59,852 nucleotides of DNA from NCBI GenBank assembly GCA_021804105.1, contig JAJZKP010000004.1, forward strand, positions 1 through 59,852. Reading direction: 5' to 3'. Below are positions 40,738 through 49,456 of this stretch, one piece after another (the stretch's first letter is position 1; every line of letters starts with the position of its first letter). The notes below the pieces were generated by a model. That model had not been told where the DNA came from, did no database searches, and saw nothing but the letters and a program-made list of their open reading frames with translations. The position numbers were made by a program, and so were the translations under genes. This DNA comes from Microcaldota archaeon (lineage in GTDB: Archaea; Micrarchaeota; Micrarchaeia; Micrarchaeales; CABMGC01).

Positions 40738-42189
40738 ATGGTCGACAAGTTCAAGCTGGAGAAGCTGAAGAAGCTCAGGGAGCTGGGGGTGAACCCGTAT
40801 CCGTACACTTTCTCGGTTACCCACAAGACGGTAGATGTAGTAGGCGAATTCGGAAGCCTGGAAGGCAAGGAGGTGCGCATGGCGGGAAGGATGATCAAGA
40901 GGAGAGAGATGGGCAAGCTCTTTTTCATAGACATACTTGATGGGTATGGCAAGATACAGGTCTTGATCAAGAGTGATAGCGCAAAGGAGGGTGCGCTCAA
41001 GATAGCAAGGCTCACTGACGTAGGAGACATAATAGGCGTACGCGGGCGGGTGATGAAGACCAATAAGGGCGAGATAACCGTGGATGCGGAGGAGGTCACA
41101 ATGCTGGCAAAGTCGCTCCTGACAATGCCGGAGAAGTTCCACGGCCTGACGGATATGGAATTGCGCTACAGGAAGAGGTATCTGGACCTAATAATGAATC
41201 CAGGCGTGCGCGGCTTCCTGACCATGCGGGCCAGGATACTGAAGTATCTTAGGGACTTCCTTGATTCGGAGGGCTACATAGAATTCGAGACTCCGGTGCT
41301 GCAACCCACGTATGGAGGGGCAAACGCAAAGCCGTTCCTCACTGACTACAATGCACTAAACGCCAAAGTATTCCTGAGGATATCCGACGAGCTTTATCTG
41401 AAGAGGCTTATAATAGGCGGCTTCGAGAAGGTGTACGAAGTATCAAAGGATTTCAGGAACGAGGATATAGACTCTACGCACAATCCAGAGTTCACGCAGA
41501 TAGAATTCTATGAGGCATACAAGGACTATGACGATTTCATGAGGTTCACCGAGAAGATGCTCTCCGGGCTTGTAAAGTACATATTCGGATCCTACAAGGT
41601 GGGATACCAGGGTCGCGAGATAGACTTCACGCCGCCTTTCAAGAGAGTGCCATGGGTGGAGGAACTGAAGAGGCAGGCAGGGATAGATGTCTCAATAATG
41701 ACAGATGTAGAGGCAGCCAAGGTAGCCAGGGACGAAGGATTAGACATCCCGATAAAGAACGCGTATCATGTTGCTGACGCCCTGTTCGACAAATACATAA
41801 AGCCAGACCTCTTCCATCCGACTTTTGTGATAGACTTCCCGGCGTATATGTGCCCTCTTACCAAGGACAAACGCGGTAATCCCAAGCTGAGCGAGAGGTT
41901 CGAGCTCTTCATAGCGGGCAAGGAGGAGGGGAACTGCTATTCCGAGCTCACGGATCCGCTGGAGCAGAGAAGGAAGTTTGAGGCGCAGGAGCTTGAACGG
42001 AAGAAGGGCGATTACGAAGCGCCTCCAAGCGATTCTGATTTCCTGGAAGCGATAGAATACGGAATGCCGCCAACAGCAGGCATGGGCCTTGCGATAGACA
42101 GGCTGGCCATGATACTGACAGATAACATATCAATAAAGGAAGTTATACCGTTCCCTGCCGTTAAGCCCGAGGGTAAGCCTAGCAGGTGA
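40738..42189 (+). CDS. lysS: Lysyl-tRNA synthetase, class II
   Basis: A 483-aa protein. An N-terminal OB-fold anticodon domain (VRMAGRMIKRREMGKLFFIDI) is followed by the class II core: motif 1 region FLDSEGYIEFETPVLQPTYGGANAKPF, motif 2 FRNEDIDSTHNPEFTQIEFYEAY and motif 3 GMGLAIDRLAMILTD. Many archaea use class I LysRS instead, so this is notable but not rare in DPANN. A TATA box (40691-40702) lies upstream, with GGTCATC before the ATG. tRNA-Lys is 3 kb away but not linked by transcription. Confidence 0.96.
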   Translation: MVDKFKLEKLKKLRELGVNPYPYTFSVTHKTVDVVGEFGSLEGKEVRMAGRMIKRREMGKLFFIDILDGYGKIQVLIKSDSAKEGALKIARLTDVGDIIGVRGRVMKTNKGEITVDAEEVTMLAKSLLTMPEKFHGLTDMELRYRKRYLDLIMNPGVRGFLTMRARILKYLRDFLDSEGYIEFETPVLQPTYGGANAKPFLTDYNALNAKVFLRISDELYLKRLIIGGFEKVYEVSKDFRNEDIDSTHNPEFTQIEFYEAYKDYDDFMRFTEKMLSGLVKYIFGSYKVGYQGREIDFTPPFKRVPWVEELKRQAGIDVSIMTDVEAAKVARDEGLDIPIKNAYHVADALFDKYIKPDLFHPTFVIDFPAYMCPLTKDKRGNPKLSERFELFIAGKEEGNCYSELTDPLEQRRKFEAQELERKKGDYEAPPSDSDFLEAIEYGMPPTAGMGLAIDRLAMILTDNISIKEVIPFPAVKPEGKPSR

Positions 42190-42195
42190 TTTCCT

Positions 42196-43008
42196 TCAAT
42201 TCTTTGAGTATGCAAAGACAGCAGTAACGCTCTCCGAGATTGTGCTGGTTCCGCCATAAATTATTGGTGGAGGGGGAGATGACGAGGCTGTGCTTGCAAC
42301 ATATAGGGGGAACGGCCTGAAATAATAGCTATTCACCGATACATTCAGTACTGAGATGTTGTATCTGCCCCCAAGCGTGGCAGAAGCTTGCTCTGTTGCG
42401 TTTTGCATTGCATCAGAGAGTGCTATTGGCCTGAGCGCGGCTATCTGGGCGTTGGAGAACTTTGAATAGATGCTGCTTACGTATACGTTTGGTATGGCTG
42501 AGAGTGCGTTGACTGCTGCGCCTGCCTGCGTCTGGTTCGGCAGAAGCACAATCAGTCGCTCATCGGCTTCATATGTCACGGGATAGGAGCACTTGAATCT
42601 AGGGTATAGCGTTGACGATATCGTGTAATATGTGCCATTGCATATGGCTTCTACATTGTAAGAAGAGGTTTCTATGTTGCTGAGGTTGTCCCCCACATAC
42701 GCATAGATGGTATTGTTAAGATTCCCTATTGTGGACGAAAGATTAGCCACTGCATTTTGCGTAGTGGTGCCTGTGCCGTTTACATTGATGTACATTTGGG
42801 CCTGCGAAGGCTGGCCTCTGGCATAGCCGATCGCAGTAACCGTTATAGTATGATTATTTGTAGTGGTATTGCGCTGAGGGGGTGCGGTAGATCCGTACGA
42901 GTTACTGTGGGTAATGGATACTATAGCAATAGCGCCAAGAAGCAGCACTGCTATCAGAGTCACTAGCGGCCATGCGTTGCCTTCTTTTGTCATTTCAAAC
43001 ACAGACAT
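42196..43008 (-). CDS. SIMPL-domain (DUF541) surface protein
   Basis: A 270-aa protein. An N-terminal TM (about residues 14-34) anchors a SIMPL/DUF541 domain: HTITVTAIGYARGQPSQAQM, ANLSSTIGNLNNTIYAY and a late segment with LRPIALSDAMQNATEQASATLG, which is the most conserved SIMPL helix. The function of this family is not settled. Multiple N-x-S/T sites fit an external location. The 3' end converges on lysS with a 6-base gap. A TATA-like TTTAATAATAAG lies upstream. Confidence 0.85.
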   Translation of the reverse strand: MSVFEMTKEGNAWPLVTLIAVLLLGAIAIVSITHSNSYGSTAPPQRNTTTNNHTITVTAIGYARGQPSQAQMYINVNGTGTTTQNAVANLSSTIGNLNNTIYAYVGDNLSNIETSSYNVEAICNGTYYTISSTLYPRFKCSYPVTYEADERLIVLLPNQTQAGAAVNALSAIPNVYVSSIYSKFSNAQIAALRPIALSDAMQNATEQASATLGGRYNISVLNVSVNSYYFRPFPLYVASTASSSPPPPIIYGGTSTISESVTAVFAYSKN

Positions 43009-43239
43009 ATGTTTGTGAAGCTTATTATTAAAGTATTTGTTATGAGTAGGTTTTTTGTAGGTTTCTTATTCTCTGGTGCGGACATGCAGTCAAGCCACAC
43101 CGCCGTCTTTGTTATATGCTGGTGGAGCAATATCGACCGGTTGCGTTGCCATTTTATTGGGTGGTAGCCTGGGCGGGGGCATTGTGGGCATCAAGCATGG
43201 GTTATTTAAACTTTGCATTATACGTATTTTTGTGAATCC

Positions 43240-43926
43240 ATGGCAGTAAAGACTAAGAACCCGAGTCTTGGGAAGCGAGCCTTTGTTGAGGCCCTTGGAG
43301 TATTTATATTCGTGATCCTGGGCGCAGGATCGGTTGTTGCAGCCCAGTATGCAGGGTTAGGGAGCACAGGCTTGCTTGTAATAGCCCTTGGCAATGGAAT
43401 AGGTCTTGCACTTGCCATCTCATTTGCCATGAACATCTCTGGCGGCCACATAAACCCTGCGGTGTCAATAGCGGCATGGGTAAAGGGCCTGATAAGTGGC
43501 AGGGAGGCAATAATATATATAATAGCGCAGGTGATAGGCGCTATACTTGCAGGGCTGGTGCTTGTAGCGCTTTATCCTGCTTCGGCAGGGGTGCCAGTAC
43601 ACTATGGCGCACCAGCACTGGGATCCGGAGTTACGGTAGTACAGGGAATACTATTCGAGGCACTTATGACGTTCTTCCTTGTAATGATGGTTATGGGAAC
43701 CATTGTTGACAGGAGGGCACCGAAGATGGCAGGATTCGGAGTCGGGCTTGTAGTCATGCTCGATGTCTTCATAGGCGGATCATTCACCGGAGCTGCTATG
43801 AACCCTGCCAGGGCAATTGGTCCGGCCATAGCTGCGGGATTCCTGAACAACTGGTATGTCTACTGGATAGGCCCCATAGTAGGCGGAATAGTAGCTGCAC
43901 TTGTGTACAAGTATCTAGTTGAATGA
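43240..43926 (+). CDS. Aquaporin (MIP family)
   Basis: A 228-aa protein, the typical size. Six TM helices and two half-helices are evident, with GGHINPAVSIA and GAAMNPARAIGPAIA. Both NPA boxes are complete. The residue after the second box is Ala (NPARA) as in water channels, where glycerol facilitators usually have Asp, so water transport is favoured. ATG 43240 fits the TATA box GTTATTTAAAC at 43201-43211; the track start (43213) would lie too close to it. Confidence 0.93.
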   Translation: MAVKTKNPSLGKRAFVEALGVFIFVILGAGSVVAAQYAGLGSTGLLVIALGNGIGLALAISFAMNISGGHINPAVSIAAWVKGLISGREAIIYIIAQVIGAILAGLVLVALYPASAGVPVHYGAPALGSGVTVVQGILFEALMTFFLVMMVMGTIVDRRAPKMAGFGVGLVVMLDVFIGGSFTGAAMNPARAIGPAIAAGFLNNWYVYWIGPIVGGIVAALVYKYLVE

Positions 43927-44067
43927 GGCCTACGGGACGTATTGCTTGACTATATGTTCCCATCACGCGGAAATCCTATTTGGCCATATGTCAGATTTAT
44001 TTCGTTTAGAATACGGTAGGCAAGCCTGGCATTTGCCACTGAATCAAAGGCAGTTGGGTGGGGCAAC

Positions 44068-44077
44068 CTTTTTATAG
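44068..44077 (+). promoter_or_regulatory. TATA box of the DUF5679 gene
   Basis: CTTTTTATAG lies 31 bases before the ATG at 44108. The rest of the gap 43927-44067 shows no gene. Confidence 0.5.
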
Positions 44078-44107
44078 TCATCAGTCAATAGAATATTTGG
44101 CGATACT

Positions 44108-44248
44108 ATGGTACAAGCCTATTGCGTTAAGTGCAAAGAGAAAAGGGAAATGAAGGATGCGAAGCAGGTTACCATGAAGAATGGTAAGAAAGCGACACAG
44201 GGAGTATGTCCTGTATGCGGAACGAAGATGTTCAAGATAGGAGGCTGA
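44108..44248 (+). CDS. DUF5679-type zinc-ribbon protein, 46 aa
   Basis: Absent from the ORF track. It encodes MVQAYCVKCKEKREMKD, then TQGVCPVCGTKMFKIGG. Two C-x-x-C knuckles form a zinc ribbon. The whole protein matches my memory of the DUF5679 consensus almost word for word. Such proteins are common in archaea and Patescibacteria, and their role is unknown (possibly nucleic-acid binding). It has its own TATA box and is followed by an 89-base gap with nothing clear. Confidence 0.88.
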   Translation: MVQAYCVKCKEKREMKDAKQVTMKNGKKATQGVCPVCGTKMFKIGG

Positions 44249-44337
44249 GTTGTGCTGAGACGCAGTACTCCGCGGGGTGCTGCGCCATCTTATTCTTCAC
44301 AGCGCATGCGGTAATTAGCGTGATGTAGCAGGAAGAC

Positions 44338-45510
44338 TTACAGTCGACGCTTATAGTCCCCGTATCCAAAGCTCTTAACGATCCTGAGCTTCCCATCAAG
44401 GCCATATATGGCTATGCTAGGCAGGCGTATGCCGTTGAATGTTGTAGTCTTGACAATAGAATAATGCGCCATGTCCAGAAATACAAGCCTATCCCCGGGC
44501 TTGAGCTTGGTAGCAAAAGAATAGTCGCCTATTACATCTCCAGCCAGGCACGTCATGCCTCCTAGGCGGTACGTATACTTATGCTCTCCGGGCTTTCCGG
44601 CGCCAATTATTTCGGGACGGTATGGCGACGCAAGGACATCCGGCATGTGTGCTTCTGCAGAGGTATCTAGTATGGCTATGTCCAGCTTGTTATGGATTAT
44701 GTCTAGCACTGTTGCTACAAGGACCCCGGAATAGAGGGCAACCGCCTCTCCAGGCTCAAGATGCACCTGCACCCCGTACTTCTCCTTGAACTTGTTCACA
44801 ATTCTGACCAACAAATCCACATCGTAATCCTTTCTCGTTATGTGGTGCCCTCCGCCGAAATTGACCCATTTCATTTGCGGTATGTACTTGCCGTATGTGC
44901 GCTCGAAGAGCCCCAGCAGCTTGGCGAGCTCTGCTGCATTCTGTTCGCATAAAGCATGGAAGTGTATGCCATCTACCCCGGCAAGGTCTTCGCCCTCAAG
45001 GTCCTCAGGCAGCATCCCAAGCCTAGACCCAGGAAGGGTCGGGTTGTATAGCCTTGTCTTTACCGTAGACCTGCCTGGATTCACTCTCAGTCCCACCTCT
45101 ATCTTGCGCTTGGATCCCTTCACCAGTCCGCGGTACTTCTTCCATTGTGCTATCGAGTTAAATATTATGACATCGGAGTACTTTATTGCCTCAACTATGT
45201 CCTTGTCAGAGTATGCAGGCGCATAGGTATGCACTTCCTTGCCAAACTCTTCCCTTCCCAGCCTTGCCTCAATTGGTCCGCTCGCACATACGCCGTCAAG
45301 ATACTTGCTCAGCAACGGAAATGTCTCGTATGTGGCAAACGCCTTCAATGCCAATAGCACCTTGGCCCCTGTTTTCTTCCTGACATGACCAAGTATCTCA
45401 AGGTTCCTCTTGAGCATGCTTTCGCTCACCACGAAGCACGGAGTCTCGACGCTGTCAGTAACGCTTTTGGGAAAGCTCTTCAATTCTTCTAGATGCATTT
45501 TCATAGTCAT
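44338..45510 (-). CDS. nspC: Carboxynorspermidine decarboxylase NspC
   Basis: A 390-aa PLP enzyme of the alanine-racemase/ODC fold. It decarboxylates carboxyspermidine or carboxynorspermidine. The PLP lysine is in VLLALKAF (about residue 52). Other parts are GLRVNPGRSTVKTRLYNP, MKWVNFGGGHHITRKDYD and LEPGEAVALYSG, with the C-terminal EAHMPDVLASPYRPEI. These are typical of NspC, not lysine decarboxylase LysA. It overlaps the upstream dehydrogenase by ATGA, so both steps are made together. The product could serve aIF5A modification and stress tolerance; this is inference. Confidence 0.92.
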   Translation of the reverse strand: MTMKMHLEELKSFPKSVTDSVETPCFVVSESMLKRNLEILGHVRKKTGAKVLLALKAFATYETFPLLSKYLDGVCASGPIEARLGREEFGKEVHTYAPAYSDKDIVEAIKYSDVIIFNSIAQWKKYRGLVKGSKRKIEVGLRVNPGRSTVKTRLYNPTLPGSRLGMLPEDLEGEDLAGVDGIHFHALCEQNAAELAKLLGLFERTYGKYIPQMKWVNFGGGHHITRKDYDVDLLVRIVNKFKEKYGVQVHLEPGEAVALYSGVLVATVLDIIHNKLDIAILDTSAEAHMPDVLASPYRPEIIGAGKPGEHKYTYRLGGMTCLAGDVIGDYSFATKLKPGDRLVFLDMAHYSIVKTTTFNGIRLPSIAIYGLDGKLRIVKSFGYGDYKRRL

Positions 45511-46715
45511 TCCGGAAGCTTGCCTTTAAAATCAACTGCCTGCCATGGCAGGCCGTACTTGTTCAGCGCGTCCATGAACTTGTCAGGGTCGAGTTGCTCA
45601 ACATTGAATACGCCACTGCCTTTCCAGGTGCCGTTGAGCATGAGCATTGCGCCTATCATAGCCGGCACCCCAGTAGTATATGAGATTGCCTGCGCGCCGA
45701 CCTCCTTGAACGACTCTGCGTGATCGCAGACATTGTATATGTATACAGACTTCTTTTGGCCGGACTTTGTCCCGGTGAATACGTTGCCTATGACTGTCTT
45801 GCCAGTATAATTCGTGCCGATCTTGGCAGGGTCAGGAAGAAGGGCCTTTAGGAACCTCAGCGGCACCACTTTCTTTCCTTCATAGTCAACTTCATCTATC
45901 CTGGTCATGCCTACGTGCTGCAGGACCCTCAGGTGCGTAAGATAGTTCTCTGAGAAAGTCATCCAGAACCTTATCCTCTTGAGGCCCTTGATATTCATCG
46001 CAAGCGATTCCAGCTCCTCATGGTAAAGCAGGTAGCTCTCCTTCTTTCCTACTACGGGATAGTCAAAACTGAAGTGCACGCTTCGCGGATCCAGGATAGG
46101 CGGTGTCTCAACCCACTTGCCATTGTTCCAGTGCCTTACCGCCTGCGTTACCTCCCTGATGTTTATTTCTGGGTTGAAGTTTGTCGCAAAATCATAGCCG
46201 TGGCTTCCCGCATTGCAATCCAATATGTCTATATAGTTTATCTCGTCGAAGAGATGCTTCTGTGCGTACGCAGAGAAAACGTTGGATACACCAGGGTCAA
46301 ACCCGCAACCCAACACCGCCATAAGGCCCTTCTGCTTAAACCTCTCGTTGTAAGCCCATTGCTGCTTGTACTCAAAGTGGGCCAGCTCTGGGGATTCGTA
46401 ATTGGCGGTGTCAAGATAATTGACGCCTGTCTGCAGGCACGCGTCCATTATTGCCAGGTCCTGGTATGGCAATGCAACATTCAGAACAAGATCCGGGTCA
46501 TGTTCCTTTATTAGCAATACAAGATCCTTGACATTGCCTGCATCGACACGCGCGGTCTTTATCCTATGCCCGGTTCTGCCCTCTATCTCATTGGCTATCT
46601 GTTCGCACTTGGACGGAGTCCTACTGGCAAGGACTATCTCAGAAAAAGCGTCATTGGCCTGCGCGCATTTGTGCGCTACCACACGCCCCACTCCTCCCGC
46701 GCCTATTATCAGCAC
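45507..46715 (-). CDS. Carboxynorspermidine dehydrogenase (saccharopine-dehydrogenase-like)
   Basis: About 402 aa. The Rossmann start VLIIGAGGVGRVVAHKCAQ leads into a saccharopine dehydrogenase-type fold with VALPYQDLAIMDACLQTGVNYLDTANYE and VLGCGFDPGVSNVFSAYA. It joins a diaminoalkane to aspartate semialdehyde using NADPH, giving the carboxy-polyamine for NspC. The tracked start is GTG 46715. The family usually begins M-G/S-K-V-L; here AUA 46724 encodes that position, and GAGGT sits 6 bases before it. The ATA start is a candidate. The gene precedes nspC, and both are typical of bacteria. Confidence 0.9.
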   Translation of the reverse strand: MLIIGAGGVGRVVAHKCAQANDAFSEIVLASRTPSKCEQIANEIEGRTGHRIKTARVDAGNVKDLVLLIKEHDPDLVLNVALPYQDLAIMDACLQTGVNYLDTANYESPELAHFEYKQQWAYNERFKQKGLMAVLGCGFDPGVSNVFSAYAQKHLFDEINYIDILDCNAGSHGYDFATNFNPEINIREVTQAVRHWNNGKWVETPPILDPRSVHFSFDYPVVGKKESYLLYHEELESLAMNIKGLKRIRFWMTFSENYLTHLRVLQHVGMTRIDEVDYEGKKVVPLRFLKALLPDPAKIGTNYTGKTVIGNVFTGTKSGQKKSVYIYNVCDHAESFKEVGAQAISYTTGVPAMIGAMLMLNGTWKGSGVFNVEQLDPDKFMDALNKYGLPWQAVDFKGKLPE

Positions 46716-46788
46716 TTTTCCTATGTTATTACCTCTTCACAGCAACGATAAATTGGGCCACTCCTCATTAATAAGATTATCCGTCTTT

Positions 46789-47310
46789 TCAGGAATTTAT
46801 GCGTTCGAGTGTTATCTTGAATACCAAAGTGTATCCTGCAAGAGGAGGATTGAAGTTTATTGTTACATTAGTAGCATTCACAGAGGTTATCCTGCCTTGC
46901 GCATAATGGCCGCTGGAATTACTTGCCACAGTCATTCCGGCCGTGACTGTGTTGTTTCCAAAATAGGATCGCGGTACCACAAGTATAAGCGAAGGATTCA
47001 CTTCGCCGTAGGCCTCGTTTGCAGGAATTGCAACAGTCTTTGTCTGGTTGACATGCATGCCAATAACCGCCAGCCCGAACCCAGGTATTATGGCATTAGA
47101 GCCCACCACAAAACTGAGTGGCGTCTGTCCGACGTTGGTGCTGAATATCGTGCCGTTTGTAAATGACCCGGTGTAGTATACACTGACGTTGTCGCCTACC
47201 TTTACCGTTGCGCCTGTGGCGCTTGCAGCAGATATGTATACCACAAGTATTATTGCTGCTACGATCACAACAGCTATGCCGTAGAGTAGTCGGTTTGCCA
47301 TCTTCTTCAT
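46789..47310 (-). CDS. FKBP-type peptidyl-prolyl isomerase, membrane-anchored
   Basis: A 173-aa protein with an N-terminal TM (about 7-28). The FKBP domain reads VKVGDNVSVYYTGSFTNGTIF, PLSFVVGSNAIIPGFGLAVIGM, IPANEAYGEVNPSLI and a SlyD-like inserted flap (about 105-150), with ITSVNATNVTINFNPPLAG, a standard SlyD signature (N-HPLAGK-like). The histidine cluster for metal binding is missing. It likely helps fold proteins at the outer membrane face. A TATA box (47336-47353) lies upstream. Confidence 0.92.
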   Translation of the reverse strand: MKKMANRLLYGIAVVIVAAIILVVYISAASATGATVKVGDNVSVYYTGSFTNGTIFSTNVGQTPLSFVVGSNAIIPGFGLAVIGMHVNQTKTVAIPANEAYGEVNPSLILVVPRSYFGNNTVTAGMTVASNSSGHYAQGRITSVNATNVTINFNPPLAGYTLVFKITLERINS

Positions 47311-47360
47311 TGCATCACTAACAATTGCAACCAGAATGATTTAAATTTATAGGTAATAGG

Positions 47361-47744
47361 TCAGGGTTTCTGCACATGGGCATGGTGCACCTCTATTCTC
47401 AGCAATATCCTGTCGCCGTGCTGCCTGTAGTTAGCACCGGTGTATTTCTGTGAGAGTTTGTCGACATGCTCCTCTGCGCCGGCCTTTGTCATTTCCACAA
47501 CCTTGCCCCGGAGGAAGACCGCGTCATAAGGATCATCCATGCTGAATATGCTGAGTGCCACCCTGGGATCGCGTCTTACGTTCTTCGCTTTGATCCTATC
47601 CTCGGTGGTATTGACAAGTACTGTATCACCATCCCTGTCGACCCATGTCACTGTCACTTGCGGGGATCCGTCAGGCATAAGCGTGGCTATGTTAATGAAG
47701 TTCTTTCCGTCTATAAGCTTCTTCGCCTTGCTCGGGAGTTCCAT
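47361..47744 (-). CDS. PPOX-class (split-barrel) flavin/F420-type oxidoreductase
   Basis: A 127-aa protein from ATG 47744. The N-terminal ELPSKAKKLIDGKNFINIATLMPDGSPQVTVTWVDRDGD and NTTEDRIKAKNVRRDPRVALSIF are the PPOX/pyridoxamine-phosphate-oxidase-like split barrel, as in the F420-dependent TIGR03618 type. F420 or FMN is likely bound; the cofactor cannot be told from sequence alone. The track start (47804) adds a Cys/Met-rich stretch that is not family-like. Confidence 0.85.
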   Translation of the reverse strand: MELPSKAKKLIDGKNFINIATLMPDGSPQVTVTWVDRDGDTVLVNTTEDRIKAKNVRRDPRVALSIFSMDDPYDAVFLRGKVVEMTKAGAEEHVDKLSQKYTGANYRQHGDRILLRIEVHHAHVQKP

Positions 47745-47800
47745 AAAAACACCGCATAGTAATATGCATGGCATGCTTATTAGCTTGTTGCTTGCGTGCT

Positions 47801-47890
47801 TCACGCCCAGTTGCTTTTGTCCACGATACTGTAATATTCCCTGGAATCCAGATGCCAGTCACGGCGAATGGGACCTTTGCCGGATCCCAT
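47801..47890 (-). CDS. Possible small ORF (29 aa, open in frame up to the upstream stop)
   Basis: From ATG 47890 the frame encodes MGSGKGPIRRDWHLDSREYY, then a short tail ending SNWA. The same frame stays open for 20 further codons upstream (KSAIRRALERGKVAAG), back to the stop codon of the 482-aa gene. It reads like protein, with alternating helix-forming residues. It could be a short gene with a non-AUG start, a read-through extension, or noise. Nothing identifies it. It fills most of the 206-base gap between the two genes. Confidence 0.3.
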   Translation of the reverse strand: MGSGKGPIRRDWHLDSREYYSIVDKSNWA

Positions 47891-47950
47891 ACCTGCTGCT
47901 ACCTTCCCGCGTTCTAGAGCTCTTCGTATTGCAGACTTATGCAGGATTGG

Positions 47951-49399
47951 TCAATTCATGGAAGGTGGCGGCGAACGGTCTATGATCCTTAACCTCTCCA
48001 CGTATTGTATGTATGGGTCTATGGCTTCGGCAAGCTGCGACTGGGGCAGCATGCAAAGGTACTTTATCCTATGCTCGAACTGCTCTTCGGAGAGTTGGCC
48101 AAGCGAGACGCTTTGCGCCAGATACACGGTGTATGGCGCCACATAGGACCTGTAGCTCGAAGAGCCCACATGGTAATCATTATTGGATAGAAGGTCATGG
48201 ACGTGCACATTGCGCATTATCCTGAATATCTCGGCAAGCTGCGTGTTGGAAAAATTGCCTCCCGCGGCACCGCGCAAATATTCGGTAGTAAGGACCTGCT
48301 GTACAGGCCTGAGGTCCCTGTATGACGATAGTGTATCTAGCAGGGATTCACGCGAAGGTGCATAGACCAGATCGTTGTCATGGTACAGCATCTTGTCCAT
48401 GAACTCCCCGAGCATATCCGTTATTATTGTGTCGTTGCCATTGAGCAGGCTGCCGTCATCAAACGGTTCGAGTATTCTTTTCATGAAATCCCTCTGCAGC
48501 AGATGGCCAGCTTCCTCAGCCACGTCTTCGTCGATATTCATGTATCTGCCCATTAAGGAGAGCATGAACCTGGCCAGGTTTGGGTGATCCGAATAGGCCA
48601 GCACCGTGTCTGCTACTATATCGCTGCAGAATTCTTCAACGAACTTGGCCGGGGCTTCCCCCACAGCAAACATAAAGTCTTCCCTTGCCAGTTCGTCTCC
48701 TCCACGCTTCAGATACAAGGCTCCGCAATATCGTTCGATTCCATCAAGTATTACAGTTATGAGTTCGGGGATGGACTTATATTTTAGCAACGGCATTAGA
48801 ATACGGTCAAGTATGTCCATGTCCTCTATGGCCATTGCATGGTTTGCAATGACAGTATATGCACCGAAGAGCTGATTCGGATTGATGCCGCTTAGAAGCT
48901 CCATCAGTTCCCTGCCGTGATCTGTGCGTATCAGGCGGATGTATCCGGAGAACATGTCCTCGTTGTCCTCTTCCTTGTCGTGATAAACCAATGCGGCATT
49001 GCTTATCCCATTGACAACGCCATGCAGTGCTGCGCTGCCAGAGTATGATTCCACTGTCTCCAGTACATAGCCATGCCTCATTCTCTCAGAGATTAGCTCA
49101 ATGCAGTCATGGCGCCCCAGGCATTCTTCGCTGTCTTCTGAGAGCGCAACTTCGAGCATTCCAAGGACCTGGGTCACTGAATCGCCGAATCGCTTGTATG
49201 CTGAGACAAGTCCTGCTGCTTCTGCTACTGTGCTTGCGCCGTATTTCAGGGCTATTCGCTCCATGTCCTTGAGTATAATGTCATTGAGAGCGCTATCGCA
49301 AGTCAGTGCCCCTGCAACTGCGTTTTTTGCTCCAGGGCCGGCCATGCTGCCTATCCTGTCCAGAGTTGTTGCGCTTCTATCAGCGTATCTGCCCTCCAT
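47951..49399 (-). CDS. Unknown helical protein, paralog of 49457-50881
   Basis: A 482-aa acidic, soluble, almost all-helical protein. It is collinear with the next protein upstream, sharing RHDCIELISERM, LARFMLSLMGRYMNIDED, RDFMKRILEPFDDG and a closing SMN. The helix pairs suggest an ARM/HEAT-like scaffold. No catalytic or membrane motif was seen. A TATA-like GTAAATTATTTATAG (about 49432-49448) lies upstream, similar to that of its paralog. It probably arose by tandem duplication and is perhaps lineage-specific. Confidence 0.65.
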   Translation of the reverse strand: MEGRYADRSATTLDRIGSMAGPGAKNAVAGALTCDSALNDIILKDMERIALKYGASTVAEAAGLVSAYKRFGDSVTQVLGMLEVALSEDSEECLGRHDCIELISERMRHGYVLETVESYSGSAALHGVVNGISNAALVYHDKEEDNEDMFSGYIRLIRTDHGRELMELLSGINPNQLFGAYTVIANHAMAIEDMDILDRILMPLLKYKSIPELITVILDGIERYCGALYLKRGGDELAREDFMFAVGEAPAKFVEEFCSDIVADTVLAYSDHPNLARFMLSLMGRYMNIDEDVAEEAGHLLQRDFMKRILEPFDDGSLLNGNDTIITDMLGEFMDKMLYHDNDLVYAPSRESLLDTLSSYRDLRPVQQVLTTEYLRGAAGGNFSNTQLAEIFRIMRNVHVHDLLSNNDYHVGSSSYRSYVAPYTVYLAQSVSLGQLSEEQFEHRIKYLCMLPQSQLAEAIDPYIQYVERLRIIDRSPPPSMN

Positions 49400-49456
49400 G
49401 CAATGACACAGCTCTATCAGGTTGCAATCTAGGACTATAAATAATTTACCTGCAAC

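Noticed and set aside
47893-47913. On the minus strand GGGAAGGTAGCAGC resembles the SRP RNA helix 8 core.
   Set aside because: The bases around the tetraloop do not pair well (G-G closing), no long helix 5 arms are found within the 206-base gap, and the same bases read as protein in an open frame.
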